DNA of 64,000 nt from NCBI GenBank assembly GCA_963681505.1, contig OY811976.1, forward strand, positions 5,632,003 to 5,696,002. Reading direction: 5' to 3'. Source of the DNA: Eunapius fragilis. Lineage: Eukaryota > Porifera > Demospongiae > Spongillida > Spongillidae. Under the pieces are notes generated by a model. That model was given only the letters and a program-made list of their open reading frames with translations, had not been told where the DNA came from and searched no databases. This document shows positions 10,486 to 20,528 of the stretch, piece by piece; within the stretch, counting starts at the first letter, position 1; every line of letters starts with the position of its first letter. A program made the position numbers and the translations under genes.

Positions 10486-10907
10486 GTGGCTGGATGATGT
10501 TATAATTAATGCTGTGCAATAACTTCTCCATAGCCAATATGGTTTGCATCAACAACATTGCGATATCATTTAACATTTGATATTATGAGAAAAGGTTTTA
10601 TTCAAATTCAGCACAATGAAGAGGATCATTGGTTTACAATTTCAACCCTTGGATTGCCATCAGGCCACGTGCACATCTATGATAGTCTCTAAAACACTTG
10701 TACTGATCATGGCATTGAACAAACTTGTTCTATTCTTTATAGTCCTAACAATGTAGTGCATCTCCATTTCGTGGATGTTGATAAGCAGACTAATCATTCA
10801 GACTATGGCCTGTATACCATTGCGTATGCCATTGATTTATGCCGTGGTGAAGATGTGTGTTTTAGGAAATATGACAGTACTGATGCGTCAACATCTATCA
10901 AAATGTA
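10486..10907 (+). pseudogene. Degenerate C48 (Ulp1-like) protease, copy A
   Basis: The frame reads KKWLDDVIINAVQ, a stop, then LLHSQYGLHQQH, and after a break FIQIQHNEEDHWFTIST, HVHIYDSL and DKQTNHSDYGLYTIAYA. The His (HW), Asp (YDS) and Gln-like positions are kept, but the catalytic Cys of 'DCG' is Tyr (SDYG). In-frame stops occur after INAVQ and after YDSL. This is a dead relative of the intact-triad domain at 4.5 kb, in the same place relative to its integrase. Confidence 0.7.
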
Positions 10908-10969
10908 GAAGAATAACAGTATTTCCCAGTTCAGATAGATCAAGCAGTCATGTTGTAGCAAAAAAAAAC

Positions 10970-11086
10970 ATGAGGTGTTATTGCCGAATGCCGGATGCTG
11001 GAGTGATGATTCAATGCAATTCCTGCAATAAATGGTTCCACAAGAAATGTGACATGTCAATTCCTAAAAAAGCCTGGAATGAATGA
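10970..11086 (+). CDS. PHD-type zinc finger exon, copy A
   Basis: MRCYCRMPDAGVMIQCNSCN and KWFHKKCDM give C-x-C, C-x2-C, W-F-H and C in PHD spacing (C4HC3 type, first six ligands clear). The frame ends soon after at 11,084-11,086, so the last Cys pair is missing or on another exon. PHD fingers often read histone H3 tails. In a transposon protein this could target integration to chromatin, which is inference. The start Met is arbitrary, because the finger probably belongs to a spliced gene with the C48 domain upstream. Confidence 0.65.
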   Translation: MRCYCRMPDAGVMIQCNSCNKWFHKKCDMSIPKKAWNE

Positions 11087-11089
11087 TAA

Positions 11090-12823
11090 AAAATGAAAAT
11101 GGCATTGCAAAACCTGTCAGCTCATCCACTGTGCACAAAAAAATCAATTTATGTACCATATGTAGGCTGCATAAATGTACTCTTGTTTCATGTTTGCGAC
11201 TGATCACAAGTGCTAGCATTGTATATCATTTAACCTGCTGAAAACATGACTGCCATAGCTGATTGACTTGCCATCCATGCATGTTATCTCCAAGTGTGCA
11301 ATTTACCATGGGGACAGTGAGACACTATAGAGTTTGTGGGGGGACATTATAAATTCTTACACAGGTATCCTTTGCAGAAAATGTGCCACAGCATGTAAGT
11401 TAGTGTTGAGACAAGTGTAGGTAACTGTGATGTTGTGGTGCATTGACATTAATAGTGACGTTACTGTGATTAATAGTGTGTTAGTTATTAACAACCATTT
11501 TTGGTAGCTAGGCATGGCATTCGTGTACACTGCCCAAAATCGTATTGAATCGTTGTGAGCGACACTTTACAGATGTTCCCTACAGTTAATTGTTTGCCAA
11601 GCAATCAATTACTACTAAAATAAACCAGACCCATGCATATAAGCTCAACCATTATGATAAGTCGACTAATGAGGTACTTTTGGCTGCAATCTAATTTTGA
11701 ATACAAAATATGCTTTCAAAGGAGGGACATTTATAATTAGGATATAATATCCCGTGGGTAAAATTCCTGGGATAATCCTGCGACACTGGTATAAACAAAC
11801 ATAGACTTGGTGAGAAGTGGGAATAAAATACTATAGCTATATGATGTCGCCTCGAGAGAGTATGGGGGGACATACTATCCTAGGATACACTCTCCGGGGA
11901 ACAGCTACTCCTAGGATACGCTGTCCGGGAGGACAGTTACTCCTAAGGGGGGACATACTATCCTAGGATACGCTGTCTGGGCGGGACAGTGGCTCCTAGG
12001 ACTGGATGTCCAGCGGACGTAGAATTCTAGAATACAATGTCCGGCAGGACGTGTAATCCTGTGACAGGGGCATCAAAGACATTTCGATCGTTATAACTGC
12101 TATCAAAACCAAGCAAGAGAAACACGCAAAACTCGATTTAATACAATCCTCCTTTACTATTGAGAAAAGCGGGCATAAGGTACTGCAACATTGATATGCC
12201 AGTATGAAACAATTTAGTATTTCCATGCATGCGCAGAATGAGTTGGTTCTCGAAACAGCCCTACTCCTTTGCAAGACGATAAATCGGCAGCCGGAACAAA
12301 AATCCATTCTGGTTTGTACCCTGTATATGCATGATTCTAATTTAATGCATGTGATCATATATATAGGGAATTATTGCAAAGGTTCTAAAGTCTGATAGCA
12401 CTAAAAAGTATAAAAAAGATGCTGCAAGTGTCTTTATATGAGGTCGTCTGTGTGAACTGCATGATGAAGAGCAACACAGAGTAAGACATATTCATGTATT
12501 GCGAGGCATACCCTACACTTTCATGTGACCTGTTCATGGAAAAGTTTCTGCCCTTACTAAAGGTAGAAAGGGATGTCATTCCCTTGTATCCAATTCACAT
12601 GGCAATACTGGTATGTGCATGCATATGGCTATTGTTATTAATTATAGCATTTAAACTCATGCTATTGCCGGCACCAATTGACTCGTTACAGCGCAAATAC
12701 TGCAGAAATGTAATACATTACAAAGAGCGCATGTATAAGCATCTTGATGTGTGGCTCAAGATTATGTACTATGATGGCAAACCATCAGCAACGGAGTTGC
12801 AGTCTGCTTTGGATGAAGACAAT
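11090..12823. other. Non-coding stretch with a minisatellite and an unplaced 129-aa frame
   Basis: No recognised domain. A frame at 12,494-12,883 (129 aa) has a hydrophobic segment (IWLLLLIIAFKLMLLPAP) but runs into the Gypsy-B LTR at 12,824, so its C-terminus is LTR sequence. It may be a chance frame. The same content is present at 20,529-22,262. Confidence 0.4.
11876..12060. repeat. Degenerate GC-richer minisatellite, copy A
   Basis: About five imperfect units share the core TCCTAGGATACGCTGTCC with AGGACAG..CTCCTA, period roughly 30-45 bp. Later units drift (TCTAGAATACAATGTCC). The motif has internal dyad symmetry. The duplicate is at 21,315-21,499. Confidence 0.8.
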
Positions 12824-12936
12824 TGTGAAGAACTGGACTTGGTTGGTTCATGCGCAGTGATTGCATTAATTGGACTATTATAGTTGAGTGCACGTTGTAA
12901 TGAGCATTCCATAATCCCTATTTTGGATTCCTTACA
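12824..12936 (+). repeat. Gypsy-B 5' LTR, 113 bp (copy A)
   Basis: TGTGAAGAACTGG to TTGGATTCCTTACA, followed by one spacer base and the primer site. The 3' LTR at 26,071 matches with few changes. At 113 bp it is very short for Gypsy LTRs. Confidence 0.85.
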
Positions 12937-12937
12937 C

Positions 12938-12948
12938 TGGCGACGAGG
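12938..12948 (+). promoter_or_regulatory. Primer-binding site, tRNA-Ser type
   Basis: TGGCGACGAGG is complementary to the 3' end (..CCTCGTCGCCA) of a serine tRNA of the GCU type. It lies one base after the LTR. The same site occurs at 22,377, 46,163 and 58,478. Confidence 0.85.
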
Positions 12949-12959
12949 GTGGGATACCA

Positions 12960-13678
12960 ATGTCGGCGGTGTTCGGAACTGTGACTGAGTTTGTGGAAGG
13001 GGTTGAGGAATGGCCCAGTACATAGACAGATTAGAGCAGTCCTTTGCGGCGAATGGAATTGAAGTGGAGGGTAAGAAGCGCTCAATTTTGTTATCAGTGG
13101 TAGGTGCTCGGACGTATCGGTTACTAACCAGTTTGGTAGCTCCATAAAAACCTGGCAGTAAAACATATGATGAATTGGAGAATATCGTGGAGCAGCACCT
13201 GAGTCCCCCACCGTCAGAGATAGTTCAACAATACAGGTTCCACACTTGTGTGCGACAGGCAGGTGAGCCGGTGGTGAGTTATGTATGCCAGTTGAGGGAG
13301 GTTGCGAGAAGGTGTAATTTTGGGGAAGCGCTGTCAGAAATGTTAAGAGACAGGCTGGTGTGTGGAGTAAATGATGAAAGAATCCAAAAACGGTTGCTGT
13401 TGGAAGCAAAACTGACGTTAGACGGAGCGTTGAAAATTGCACAAGCGCATGAGGCAGCAGAAAAATGCTCGAGAGAAATCTCAGCGAAGAGTCAGGTTAC
13501 TGTGCATATGGTGAAGAAAAGCGTTCCGGGTTCGACGGTGCAATGTTTTCGCTGTGGGAGATCTGACCATGTGGCAGATAAGTGCCCCGTTTTAACCGCT
13601 CGATGTTTTAGGTGTCAGAAGACAGGACACATTCGCAAAGTGTGTAAGCAGCAGCGGAACTCGAAAGGAAGGAGTTGA
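12960..13678 (+). pseudogene. gag: Gypsy-B gag (copy A)
   Basis: The ATG at 12,960 opens MSAVFGTVTEFVEG. A frame change near 13,010 leads to QYIDRLEQSFAANGI, as in Mag-type Gag N-termini. A stop at 13,144-13,146 interrupts LVAP/KPGSK. The main block 13,175-13,678 contains the capsid-like LREVARRCNFG and LRDRLVCGVNDERIQ. It ends with two CCHC knuckles (CFRCGRSDHVADKC and CFRCQKTGHIRKVC), which bind RNA in the particle. Gag ends at TGA 13,676. Two lesions make it a pseudogene. Confidence 0.85.
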
Positions 13679-13681
13679 CAT

Positions 13682-15231
13682 AGTGACAGTAGAAGACCAA
13701 GAAGGTGGTGTGGAAGATGAAGGAGAATACCTCACCTGTTTACAGCACCTTAGGGTACATGCCTTAAACAAAGGTACAGGTAAACCTATTGTGTGTGAGA
13801 TGAGAGTTGATGGAGTGAACATAACAATGTAGTTAGACACAGGGTCTGCTGTATCGATCGTATCTGAAGATGTGTTGAGTCATAGGTGGCCCAGACAAAA
13901 GTTGGTGGATTCCACATTGCAGTTATGCACATATTGTGGAGAGGTATTGAAGGTGCTTGGAAAATGGGAAGCAAAAGTGGAATACAAAGGCCAAGTAGCC
14001 AGATTGCAAGTGATGGTGGTGAAAGGATCAGGGCCATCATTGCTTGGAAGAAATTGGCTGGAACATTTGAAGGTAGACTGGGCTGCAGTGATGGTGGTAA
14101 GAAGTAAGGAGGAGCTGGTAAAGTCATTAGTAGAAGAGTTTAAAGAGGTTTTTAAGGAAGGTTTGGTTACAGTAAAGGGTATGAAAGCAAAATTGGTGAC
14201 AAAAGATGGGATAGGGCCTAAGTTTTGTAAGGCTCGCCCTATGCCATATGCTTTGAAGGAACAGGTGGAAGAAGAGTTGGATAGACTGATCAGGGAGGGT
14301 ATTTTAGAGCCAGTGGAAATGGCAGAATGGGCAGCCCTAATAGTGCCAGTGGTGAAGACAGATAAAAAGATTAGGATTTGTGGTGATTTTCGGTTAACAA
14401 TAAACCCAGGTTTGGGAGTAGATAGATATCCTATTCCAAAAATAGAGGATTTGTTAGCCACCTTGGCAGGGTGGGGGGGGGGGGGGGGGGGAAAGATATT
14501 TTTAAAACTGGACTTAAGCCAGGCATACCAGCAAGTACTGTTACATGAGGAGTCAAAGGGTTTGGTTTGTGTTAACACCCATAAAGGGTTGTTTAGATAT
14601 ACGAGACTCCCTTTTGGAGTGGCTTCAGCACCAAGTATTTTTCAAAGGTTGATGGAAACCATTTTACAAGGTATTCCCAAAGTGATTGTATATATTGATG
14701 ATATTTTAGTCTCAGGACATTCAGAAGAAAAGCATAGGGAATTGTTGAGAAGGGTGCTGAACAGGCTACAAAAAGTGGGAATTAGATTGAAATTGAGCAA
14801 ATGTTCATTCATGGTTGACTCTGTAGTGTACTTGGGGTACAAAGTCGATGCTAGAGGAATACATCTAGTTTCAGATAAAGAGAAAGCAGTTCAGGAGGTG
14901 CCGGAACCGAAGGATATTTTACAGTTGAAGTCCTACATAGGGCTTTTGACTTATTATGCTCGTTTCCTTCCGAACTTAGCGACGAGCTTGGTACCACTAT
15001 ACAAACTTCTATGATCGGGAGTGAAGCGGATGTGGACTATGACAGAGCAGCGGGCTTTCCAGAACTCAAAGAAATTGCTGCTATCATCGCAGGTGTTGGT
15101 ACATTACGACCCATCATTAGAGGTGATATTAGTGTGACGCCTCTTCATATGGGGTTGGAGTGGTTTTGTCACATAAAATGGCAGATGGTTCAGAGCGGCC
15201 AGTTGCTTTCGAGTCCCATACATTGTCCGCA
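13682..15231 (+). pseudogene. pol: Gypsy-B pol: protease, RT, start of RNase H (truncated copy A)
   Basis: Pol is in the +1 frame relative to gag. Protease has LDTGSAVSIVSE, but the codon before Leu is TAG (13,830). RT (frame 13,872-15,014) has ICGDFRLTINPG, FLKLDLSQAYQQV, LPFGVASAPSIFQRLM and the active box YIDDIL at residues 274-277. A 19-G run adds extra glycines between LAG and KIF without breaking the frame. A stop at 15,012 and a frame shift lead into RNase H. The sequence leaves Gypsy-B at 15,231. The later RNase H and the integrase are found only in copy B. Confidence 0.85.
14473..14491. repeat. 19-G homopolymer inside RT (copy A)
   Basis: Direct reading. Copy B has the same length at 23,912-23,930. 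Confidence 0.95.
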
Positions 15232-18176
15232 TTTGCGTTGACGTACAGTATGGGGGCCAGTGTTATCGCTCCTTGAACTTACTCGTCGTGCAGGGGCGCG
15301 GACCCTCGCTGATTGGTCGAGACTGGCTGAGTGAGCTTAAAATTAACCTCTCTTTGTTTTATGTAGGTTCTAGTGACGGAATGGAGCAATTGCTGGAGAA
15401 ACATGCCAGACTGTTTGAAGAGAAGCTTGGATTGTTAGAGGGAATTCGAGTTAAGATCCATGTGGATAAGACAGTCAAACCGCGCTTTTACAAACCACGG
15501 CCAGTTCCGTACGCTCTGAGAGATCAAGTGGAGCAAGAACTGGAGCGCTTACAAAGGGATGGTGTCATAGAGCCAGTGAGATTCTCGGAATGGGCCGCTC
15601 CTGTGGTACCGGTGGTAAAAACCGATGGGAGTTTACGGTTATGTGGGGATTACAAACTTACTGTTAATAGTGCTGCAACTGTGGATTCTTATCCCCTTCC
15701 CCGAATAGATGATGTGCTGGCGTCCATGACGGGAGCTAAAGTGTTCTCTAAACTGGACCTGTCGCACGCTTACTTGCAGTTGCAGCTAGAAGAAGAGTCG
15801 AAAGAGCTTGTGACCATTTCCACACACAAGGGCCTCTTTCGTTATAACCGGTTGCCATTTGGCGTTGCAGCAGCCCCGGCTATTTTCCAACGAACGATGG
15901 AAGGAATTTTTCAGGATATTCCCCACGTTCAGGTATACATAGATGATATTTTGGTGGCAGACTCGTCAAGAGAAGAGCACATGGAAACTTTGGCGAGAGT
16001 CCTATCTCGTCTGCAGCAGGTTGGGGCAAAATTAAAGAAGGAAAAATGCAGATTCATGATGTCCAGTGTGGAGTACCTGGGATTCCACATCTCAGGGGAG
16101 GGAATCAGACCGACACACGAAAAGCGGCAGGCTATTTTGAGTGCACCTGCCCCTTGTGATGTCACACAGCTTAAGTCATTCATAGGGTTAGTTAACTATT
16201 ACTCAAAGTTTTTGCCTTGCCTTGCAGACACCTTGGCACCATTGTACAAGTTACTGGCTAAACATCAGCCATGGCACTGGGGAAAGGAGCAGGCTGATGC
16301 ATTTCAGAAAGCAAAGTCTCAGCTGTCTTCAGATGTTTTGTTGGTGCACTTTGATCCTGGAAGAAAACTAGCCATTTCTTGTGATGCTTCCCCTTACGGC
16401 ATTGGAGCAGTCTTGTCACATGTTTATGAAGACGGCACGGACCGACCAATAGCCTATGCCTCTCGGTCTCTTGCTCCTGCTGAGAAAAAGTACTCGCAGA
16501 TTGAAAAGGAAGGTTTGGCAGTGGTGTGGGGTGTGAAGAAATTTCATCTGTTTTTGTATGGAAGGGAGTTTGTAATACTTTCTGATCACAAACCTTTACA
16601 GTTCCTTTTCAATGAGCAGAAACCAGTCCCAACCATGGCCTCTGGACGGATTCAGAGATGGGCATTGACATTAAGTGCATACAAATACCACATGGAATAT
16701 AGGGCTGGAAAAGACCAGGGTAATGTGGATGCACTTAGCAGACTACCGGTGGGAGAGGCTCCTTTGGAGGTTCCTATCCCAGGGGAAACTGTTCTCATGC
16801 TCCAGATGCTGTCAGATGCTGATTCTGTAGTGACAGCCACAGCTATCAGGAAGTGGACCAATACGGACCCATTGTTGTCTATGGTAAGACGCATGGTGCT
16901 GCAGGGATGGGAGTCACAACTGGATCCGGAGTTTAAGCCATATATGCAGCGTAGGTATGAACTCAGTGTTCACAATGGATGTGTCCTTTGGGGTAGCCGT
17001 GTTGTGGTACCTCCTCCGGGTAGGGCACCCATACTCAAGTTGCTGCATGAGGGGCACCCTGGCATTGCGAGGATGAAAGCATTAGCTAGAAGTGTAGTAT
17101 GGTGGCCGGGAGTGGATGCGGAATTGGAAAATAAGGTGAAGTCTTGTACAGCATGTCAGGATACTCGTAACACACCACCAAAGTCCCTCCTTCACCCTTG
17201 GGAGTGGCCCTCCAAACCTTGGGCTCGATTGCATGTAGATTTTTTTGGTCCATTTTTGGGGAAAACTTTTTTTGTCATAGTGGATGCCCATTCCAAATGG
17301 ATGGAGGCTGCTGTGGTCTCTTCACCTTCCTCTCAGCAGGCAATGAGAGTACTCAGACACACATTTGCTACTCACGGGCTACCAGACATTCTAGTGTCTG
17401 ACAATGGTACAGCATTTACAAGTGCAGAGTTCCAATTCTTTGCCAAGGCTAATGGGTTCCGACATGTGAGAAGTGCACCCTACCATGCTGCTACAAATGG
17501 GTTGGCGGAACGTGCAGTGCAGACTGTAAAAAATGGCCTCAAAAGAATGACAGGTGATGTTGAAACTTGTCTGGCTCGATTTCTATTCCAGTATAGGTTG
17601 ACCCCTCATTCAACTACGGGGCAATCACCAGCAGAGCTGTTACTAGGAAGAAAACCAAAGTCTCATTTGGATTTTGTGTTTCCATCATTGAAGAATCAAG
17701 TACAGCAGCAACAGGAAAGGCAAAAGGATGATCATGATCAGAAGGCGAGTCACCGTACATTTATGGTGGGAGAAAGGGTGTATTGCCTGAACCATAGAGG
17801 AGGGTCCCCTAAATGGATACCGGGAGTTATTAGTTCAGTACAGGGGCCTGTGATGGTGTTAGTTAAATTGGAAGATGGTAAAGAGAGTCGTTACCACATT
17901 GACCATGTTAGGAGTAGACATAATGATGCCACAGATGGTAAAAAGGAGACGATCATGACTCAGGAGCAAGATGTAGAGGACGTTGGGCCCCTTGATCCTA
18001 ACATGCCTCCAGTTCCAGAGCAGCAGCCGCCAATACCACTGATGGCTGATGCTCAGCCATTACCACCCCAGCCTCTACCTAGGGCGGACCCTGAACCGGT
18101 ACCTGCTCCTGAACCTGCACCTATCCTCCGACGGTCTAACCGACCTCACCGACCCCCAGAACGATATGGCTTGTGA
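15231..18176 (+). CDS. pol: Gypsy-C Pol polyprotein, intact from end of protease to integrase
   Basis: The longest open frame in the window: about 980 residues from the junction, 967 if counted from TTG 15,273, which is not a natural start. The order is a protease tail (GRGPSLIGRDWL), RT with LDLSHAYLQL and YIDD at residues 222-225, and RNase H with [16 protein letters not shown] and SDHKPL. Integrase follows, with a zinc finger (HEGHPG..CTACQ) and catalytic D656, D710, E746 (35 residues between the last two). A C-terminal SH3-like part (RVYCLNHRGGSPKWIPG) and a Pro-rich tail ending PPERYGL close it. There is no stop or frameshift, so selection or recent activity is likely. It needs the missing gag and protease to be functional. 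Confidence 0.93.
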   Translation: MCVDVQYGGQCYRSLNLLVVQGRGPSLIGRDWLSELKINLSLFYVGSSDGMEQLLEKHARLFEEKLGLLEGIRVKIHVDKTVKPRFYKPRPVPYALRDQVEQELERLQRDGVIEPVRFSEWAAPVVPVVKTDGSLRLCGDYKLTVNSAATVDSYPLPRIDDVLASMTGAKVFSKLDLSHAYLQLQLEEESKELVTISTHKGLFRYNRLPFGVAAAPAIFQRTMEGIFQDIPHVQVYIDDILVADSSREEHMETLARVLSRLQQVGAKLKKEKCRFMMSSVEYLGFHISGEGIRPTHEKRQAILSAPAPCDVTQLKSFIGLVNYYSKFLPCLADTLAPLYKLLAKHQPWHWGKEQADAFQKAKSQLSSDVLLVHFDPGRKLAISCDASPYGIGAVLSHVYEDGTDRPIAYASRSLAPAEKKYSQIEKEGLAVVWGVKKFHLFLYGREFVILSDHKPLQFLFNEQKPVPTMASGRIQRWALTLSAYKYHMEYRAGKDQGNVDALSRLPVGEAPLEVPIPGETVLMLQMLSDADSVVTATAIRKWTNTDPLLSMVRRMVLQGWESQLDPEFKPYMQRRYELSVHNGCVLWGSRVVVPPPGRAPILKLLHEGHPGIARMKALARSVVWWPGVDAELENKVKSCTACQDTRNTPPKSLLHPWEWPSKPWARLHVDFFGPFLGKTFFVIVDAHSKWMEAAVVSSPSSQQAMRVLRHTFATHGLPDILVSDNGTAFTSAEFQFFAKANGFRHVRSAPYHAATNGLAERAVQTVKNGLKRMTGDVETCLARFLFQYRLTPHSTTGQSPAELLLGRKPKSHLDFVFPSLKNQVQQQQERQKDDHDQKASHRTFMVGERVYCLNHRGGSPKWIPGVISSVQGPVMVLVKLEDGKESRYHIDHVRSRHNDATDGKKETIMTQEQDVEDVGPLDPNMPPVPEQQPPIPLMADAQPLPPQPLPRADPEPVPAPEPAPILRRSNRPHRPPERYGL

Positions 18177-18508
18177 AGGGAGAAGTGTAGTGATTGCTGT
18201 TATAGGTATAATAGAAGTGTGGGTGTAAATTGTTAGATGTCTGGACTTAATGCAGCCAGACTGTATGTCCCTGATTGCATAGGAGCTTCTAGAAGCATCT
18301 TCGCACGTGATGGACCGGCACTATTAAAAGCTGTGACAACCGAGGCAGAGAGAGAAGCATTGTGGGAACTTGGCAAGCAGTGGTTGCATGCTGAGTGTGT
18401 GCTTTATGTTTTGTGTGTACCGCTGTGATTTGGCTATCTGAGAATCTTTCCAACTCGGGGTTCTGTCGCAGCGCGTGCGTGGCCATAGTCTCAATCACAG
18501 TTGCTACA
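15232..18508 (+). mobile_element. Gypsy-C, 5'-truncated, with 3' LTR
   Basis: Begins abruptly in the protease at the chimeric junction, and runs through intact RT, RNase H and integrase, a polypurine tract (GAAGGGAGAAG, 18,175-18,185) and a complete 3' LTR (18,186-18,508). CACCA follows at 18,509-18,513, the same target duplication as at the LTR-only copy. The 5' LTR, gag and most of the protease are missing. Confidence 0.9.
18186..18508 (+). repeat. Gypsy-C 3' LTR, 323 bp
   Basis: Identical to 8747-9069. It follows the polypurine tract and is followed by CACCA and the Ginger integrase sequence PLFLMYGRE. Confidence 0.95.
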
Positions 18509-19501
18509 CACCATTATTTCTGATGTATGGTAGAGAAGCAGTATTACCAATCCAGCTGCAGACTGGAAATGTGGAAAACGATCATACATTAGTTAAAATC
18601 ACTGACATTGACAGTGAAGCTCAGAAGTATGCTACGCAGCGAGATATGACATGCACTGAGGCTATTATGAAAGTTGCATCTAACATTCTGCATGCTCAAA
18701 CTAAACAAAAGCTTTACTATGACCGCAAGCATACACAAGCAGAATTTCAACTAGGAAACCAAGTACTTTTAAGAAACATGAGAAAACTGTCTCAAAAAGG
18801 AGGGAAAATGGACAAAGAGTGGACAGGCCCTTTTACTATAGCTGAAGTGTGTGGTAAGGGGTTATATTCATTAAAGTATGCACATGGTAAAGTTTTAAAA
18901 ACGAAATGTAACTCAATCCAGTTTAAAATATATTTAAAAAGGCAAGGTCATGCAGCTGCTAGTGATGAGGACATTGCAAGCAAAATTGAACTGGATGGGA
19001 CCAATCCTCACAATGAAGAAATTGCAAGCAAAGAGAGATCAGATGTGACTGATTCTCACAATGAAAAAAACTGTAATGGGAATGAAATGTCTACTCATGG
19101 TATACTTAATGAGCAGATGTTTTCACCACGTTTTTTTCAATTATGGCGAACAGGTGCAGATGAACTTGCATTTAAAGCAGCAGAAGATGAAGACTTTGAT
19201 GTAAGTTATTCAACCGTATACTTAAATATTGCACCCATGTATACTCTGAAGTATAACAAACTTACTTTTTTTTTAGATAACAGGATTAAAAATAGAAGCT
19301 GGTGAATATGCCCTTAACAAGGATCTTATTGTGGAACACTGGCTGACTCATCGTGCATATAAAGAAGCACCATTGAGAGACATCTGCGGAAGGCAATTTA
19401 TAATAATGAATGACAAACTTTCTGAAGAGTTTGACCACTTCAGGAAACATGCCATTGATGCTTATTTCTATCCAGAGGAAGCTATTCAACTTCTGGAGTA
19501 A
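18509..19501 (+). pseudogene. Ginger1-like integrase C-terminal part (copy B)
   Basis: Identical to 9070-10,062: PLFLMYGREAVLPIQL, the Lys-rich tail, an intron at 19,201-19,276 and a last exon ending TAA 19,499-19,501. No N-terminal integrase precedes it, since the left neighbour is the Gypsy-C LTR. On its own it cannot encode an integrase. Confidence 0.85.
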
Positions 19502-19924
19502 TAGTTCAAATCCAGTGGCATTAGTATTAAGACAATTGTAAATATGACAAAACATACTTACTAATGTCTTGATACATTCTGTCAATGGATTTTGGGCACA
19601 AGAAAGATGTGTAATGAAGATGGTGTAGTCCTTGACAGCATGCACTTACAGTAAGCCAGATTTGGGTGTCTGTGCCTCTGCTTCACTAATTATTGGCATC
19701 TCTCAACCTAAAAATTTGTCAGTAAATGAAGCAAAAAAAAGCATGATTGCTTGCAATGAAAAGTGAAACAGATAAAGAAAAGCAGAAAGGTTGCTTGCGA
19801 TGAAGCTGATAAAGAAAAGCAGAAAGGTTAGAACACAAGGTTTATCAAACCTACGTCACCGATGGTTGGAGGTGGGAAATGTTATACTGTATGAACACAG
19901 ATGCATTCTTGAGAGTGACAAGAA

Positions 19925-20346
19925 GTGGCTGGATGATGTTATAATTAATGCTGTGCAATAACTTCTCCATAGCCAATATGGTTTGCATCAACAACATTGC
20001 GATATCATTTAACATTTGATATTATGAGAAAAGGTTTTATTCAAATTCAGCACAATGAAGAGGATCATTGGTTTACAATTTCAACCCTTGGATTGCCATC
20101 AGGCCACGTGCACATCTATGATAGTCTCTAAAACACTTGTACTGATCATGGCATTGAACAAACTTGTTCTATTCTTTATAGTCCTAACAATGTAGTGCAT
20201 CTCCATTTCGTGGATGTTGATAAGCAGACTAATCATTCAGACTATGGCCTGTATACCATTGCGTATGCCATTGATTTATGCCGTGGTGAAGATGTGTGTT
20301 TTAGGAAATATGACAGTACTGATGCGTCAACATCTATCAAAATGTA
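19925..20346 (+). pseudogene. Degenerate C48 protease (copy B)
   Basis: Identical to 10,486-10,907, including the Cys-to-Tyr change in SDYG and the same stops. Confidence 0.7.
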
Positions 20347-20408
20347 GAAGAATAACAGTATTTCCCAGTTCAGATAGATCAAGCAGTCATGTTGTAGCAA
20401 AAAAAAAC

Positions 20409-20525
20409 ATGAGGTGTTATTGCCGAATGCCGGATGCTGGAGTGATGATTCAATGCAATTCCTGCAATAAATGGTTCCACAAGAAATGTGACATGTCAAT
20501 TCCTAAAAAAGCCTGGAATGAATGA
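20409..20525 (+). CDS. PHD-type zinc finger exon (copy B)
   Basis: Identical to 10,970-11,086 (CYCRMPDAG, CNSCNKWFHKKC). Confidence 0.65.
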   Translation: MRCYCRMPDAGVMIQCNSCNKWFHKKCDMSIPKKAWNE

Positions 20526-20528
20526 TAA

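Larger units (their letters stand above)
8747..15231. repeat. Exact 6,485-bp duplication, copy A
   Basis: Every open frame in this interval recurs at an offset of exactly 9,439 bp (18,186-24,670), and spot comparisons show no difference, even in a 19-G homopolymer. The left boundary is the first base of a Gypsy LTR. The right boundary lies inside the RNase H region of Gypsy-B pol. Confidence 0.95.
12824..15231 (+). mobile_element. Gypsy-B, truncated copy A
   Basis: 5' LTR, primer site, gag and pol up to RNase H are present. At 15,231 the sequence switches into the protease of a different Gypsy (Gypsy-C). The complete counterpart is at 22,263-26,183. Confidence 0.9.

Noticed and set aside
11876-12060. 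Possible CRISPR array
   Set aside because: Units are degenerate, lack unique equal-length spacers, and the context is eukaryotic.
12494-12883. 129-aa frame with a hydrophobic stretch as a membrane protein
   Set aside because: It runs into the Gypsy-B LTR, has no recognised motif and weak codon character. It is not called as a gene.
13880-14578. 232-aa minus-strand frame (and its duplicate at 23,319-24,017)
   Set aside because: It lies opposite the RT gene of Gypsy-B and contains Pro and Ser runs from the G homopolymer. It is a shadow.
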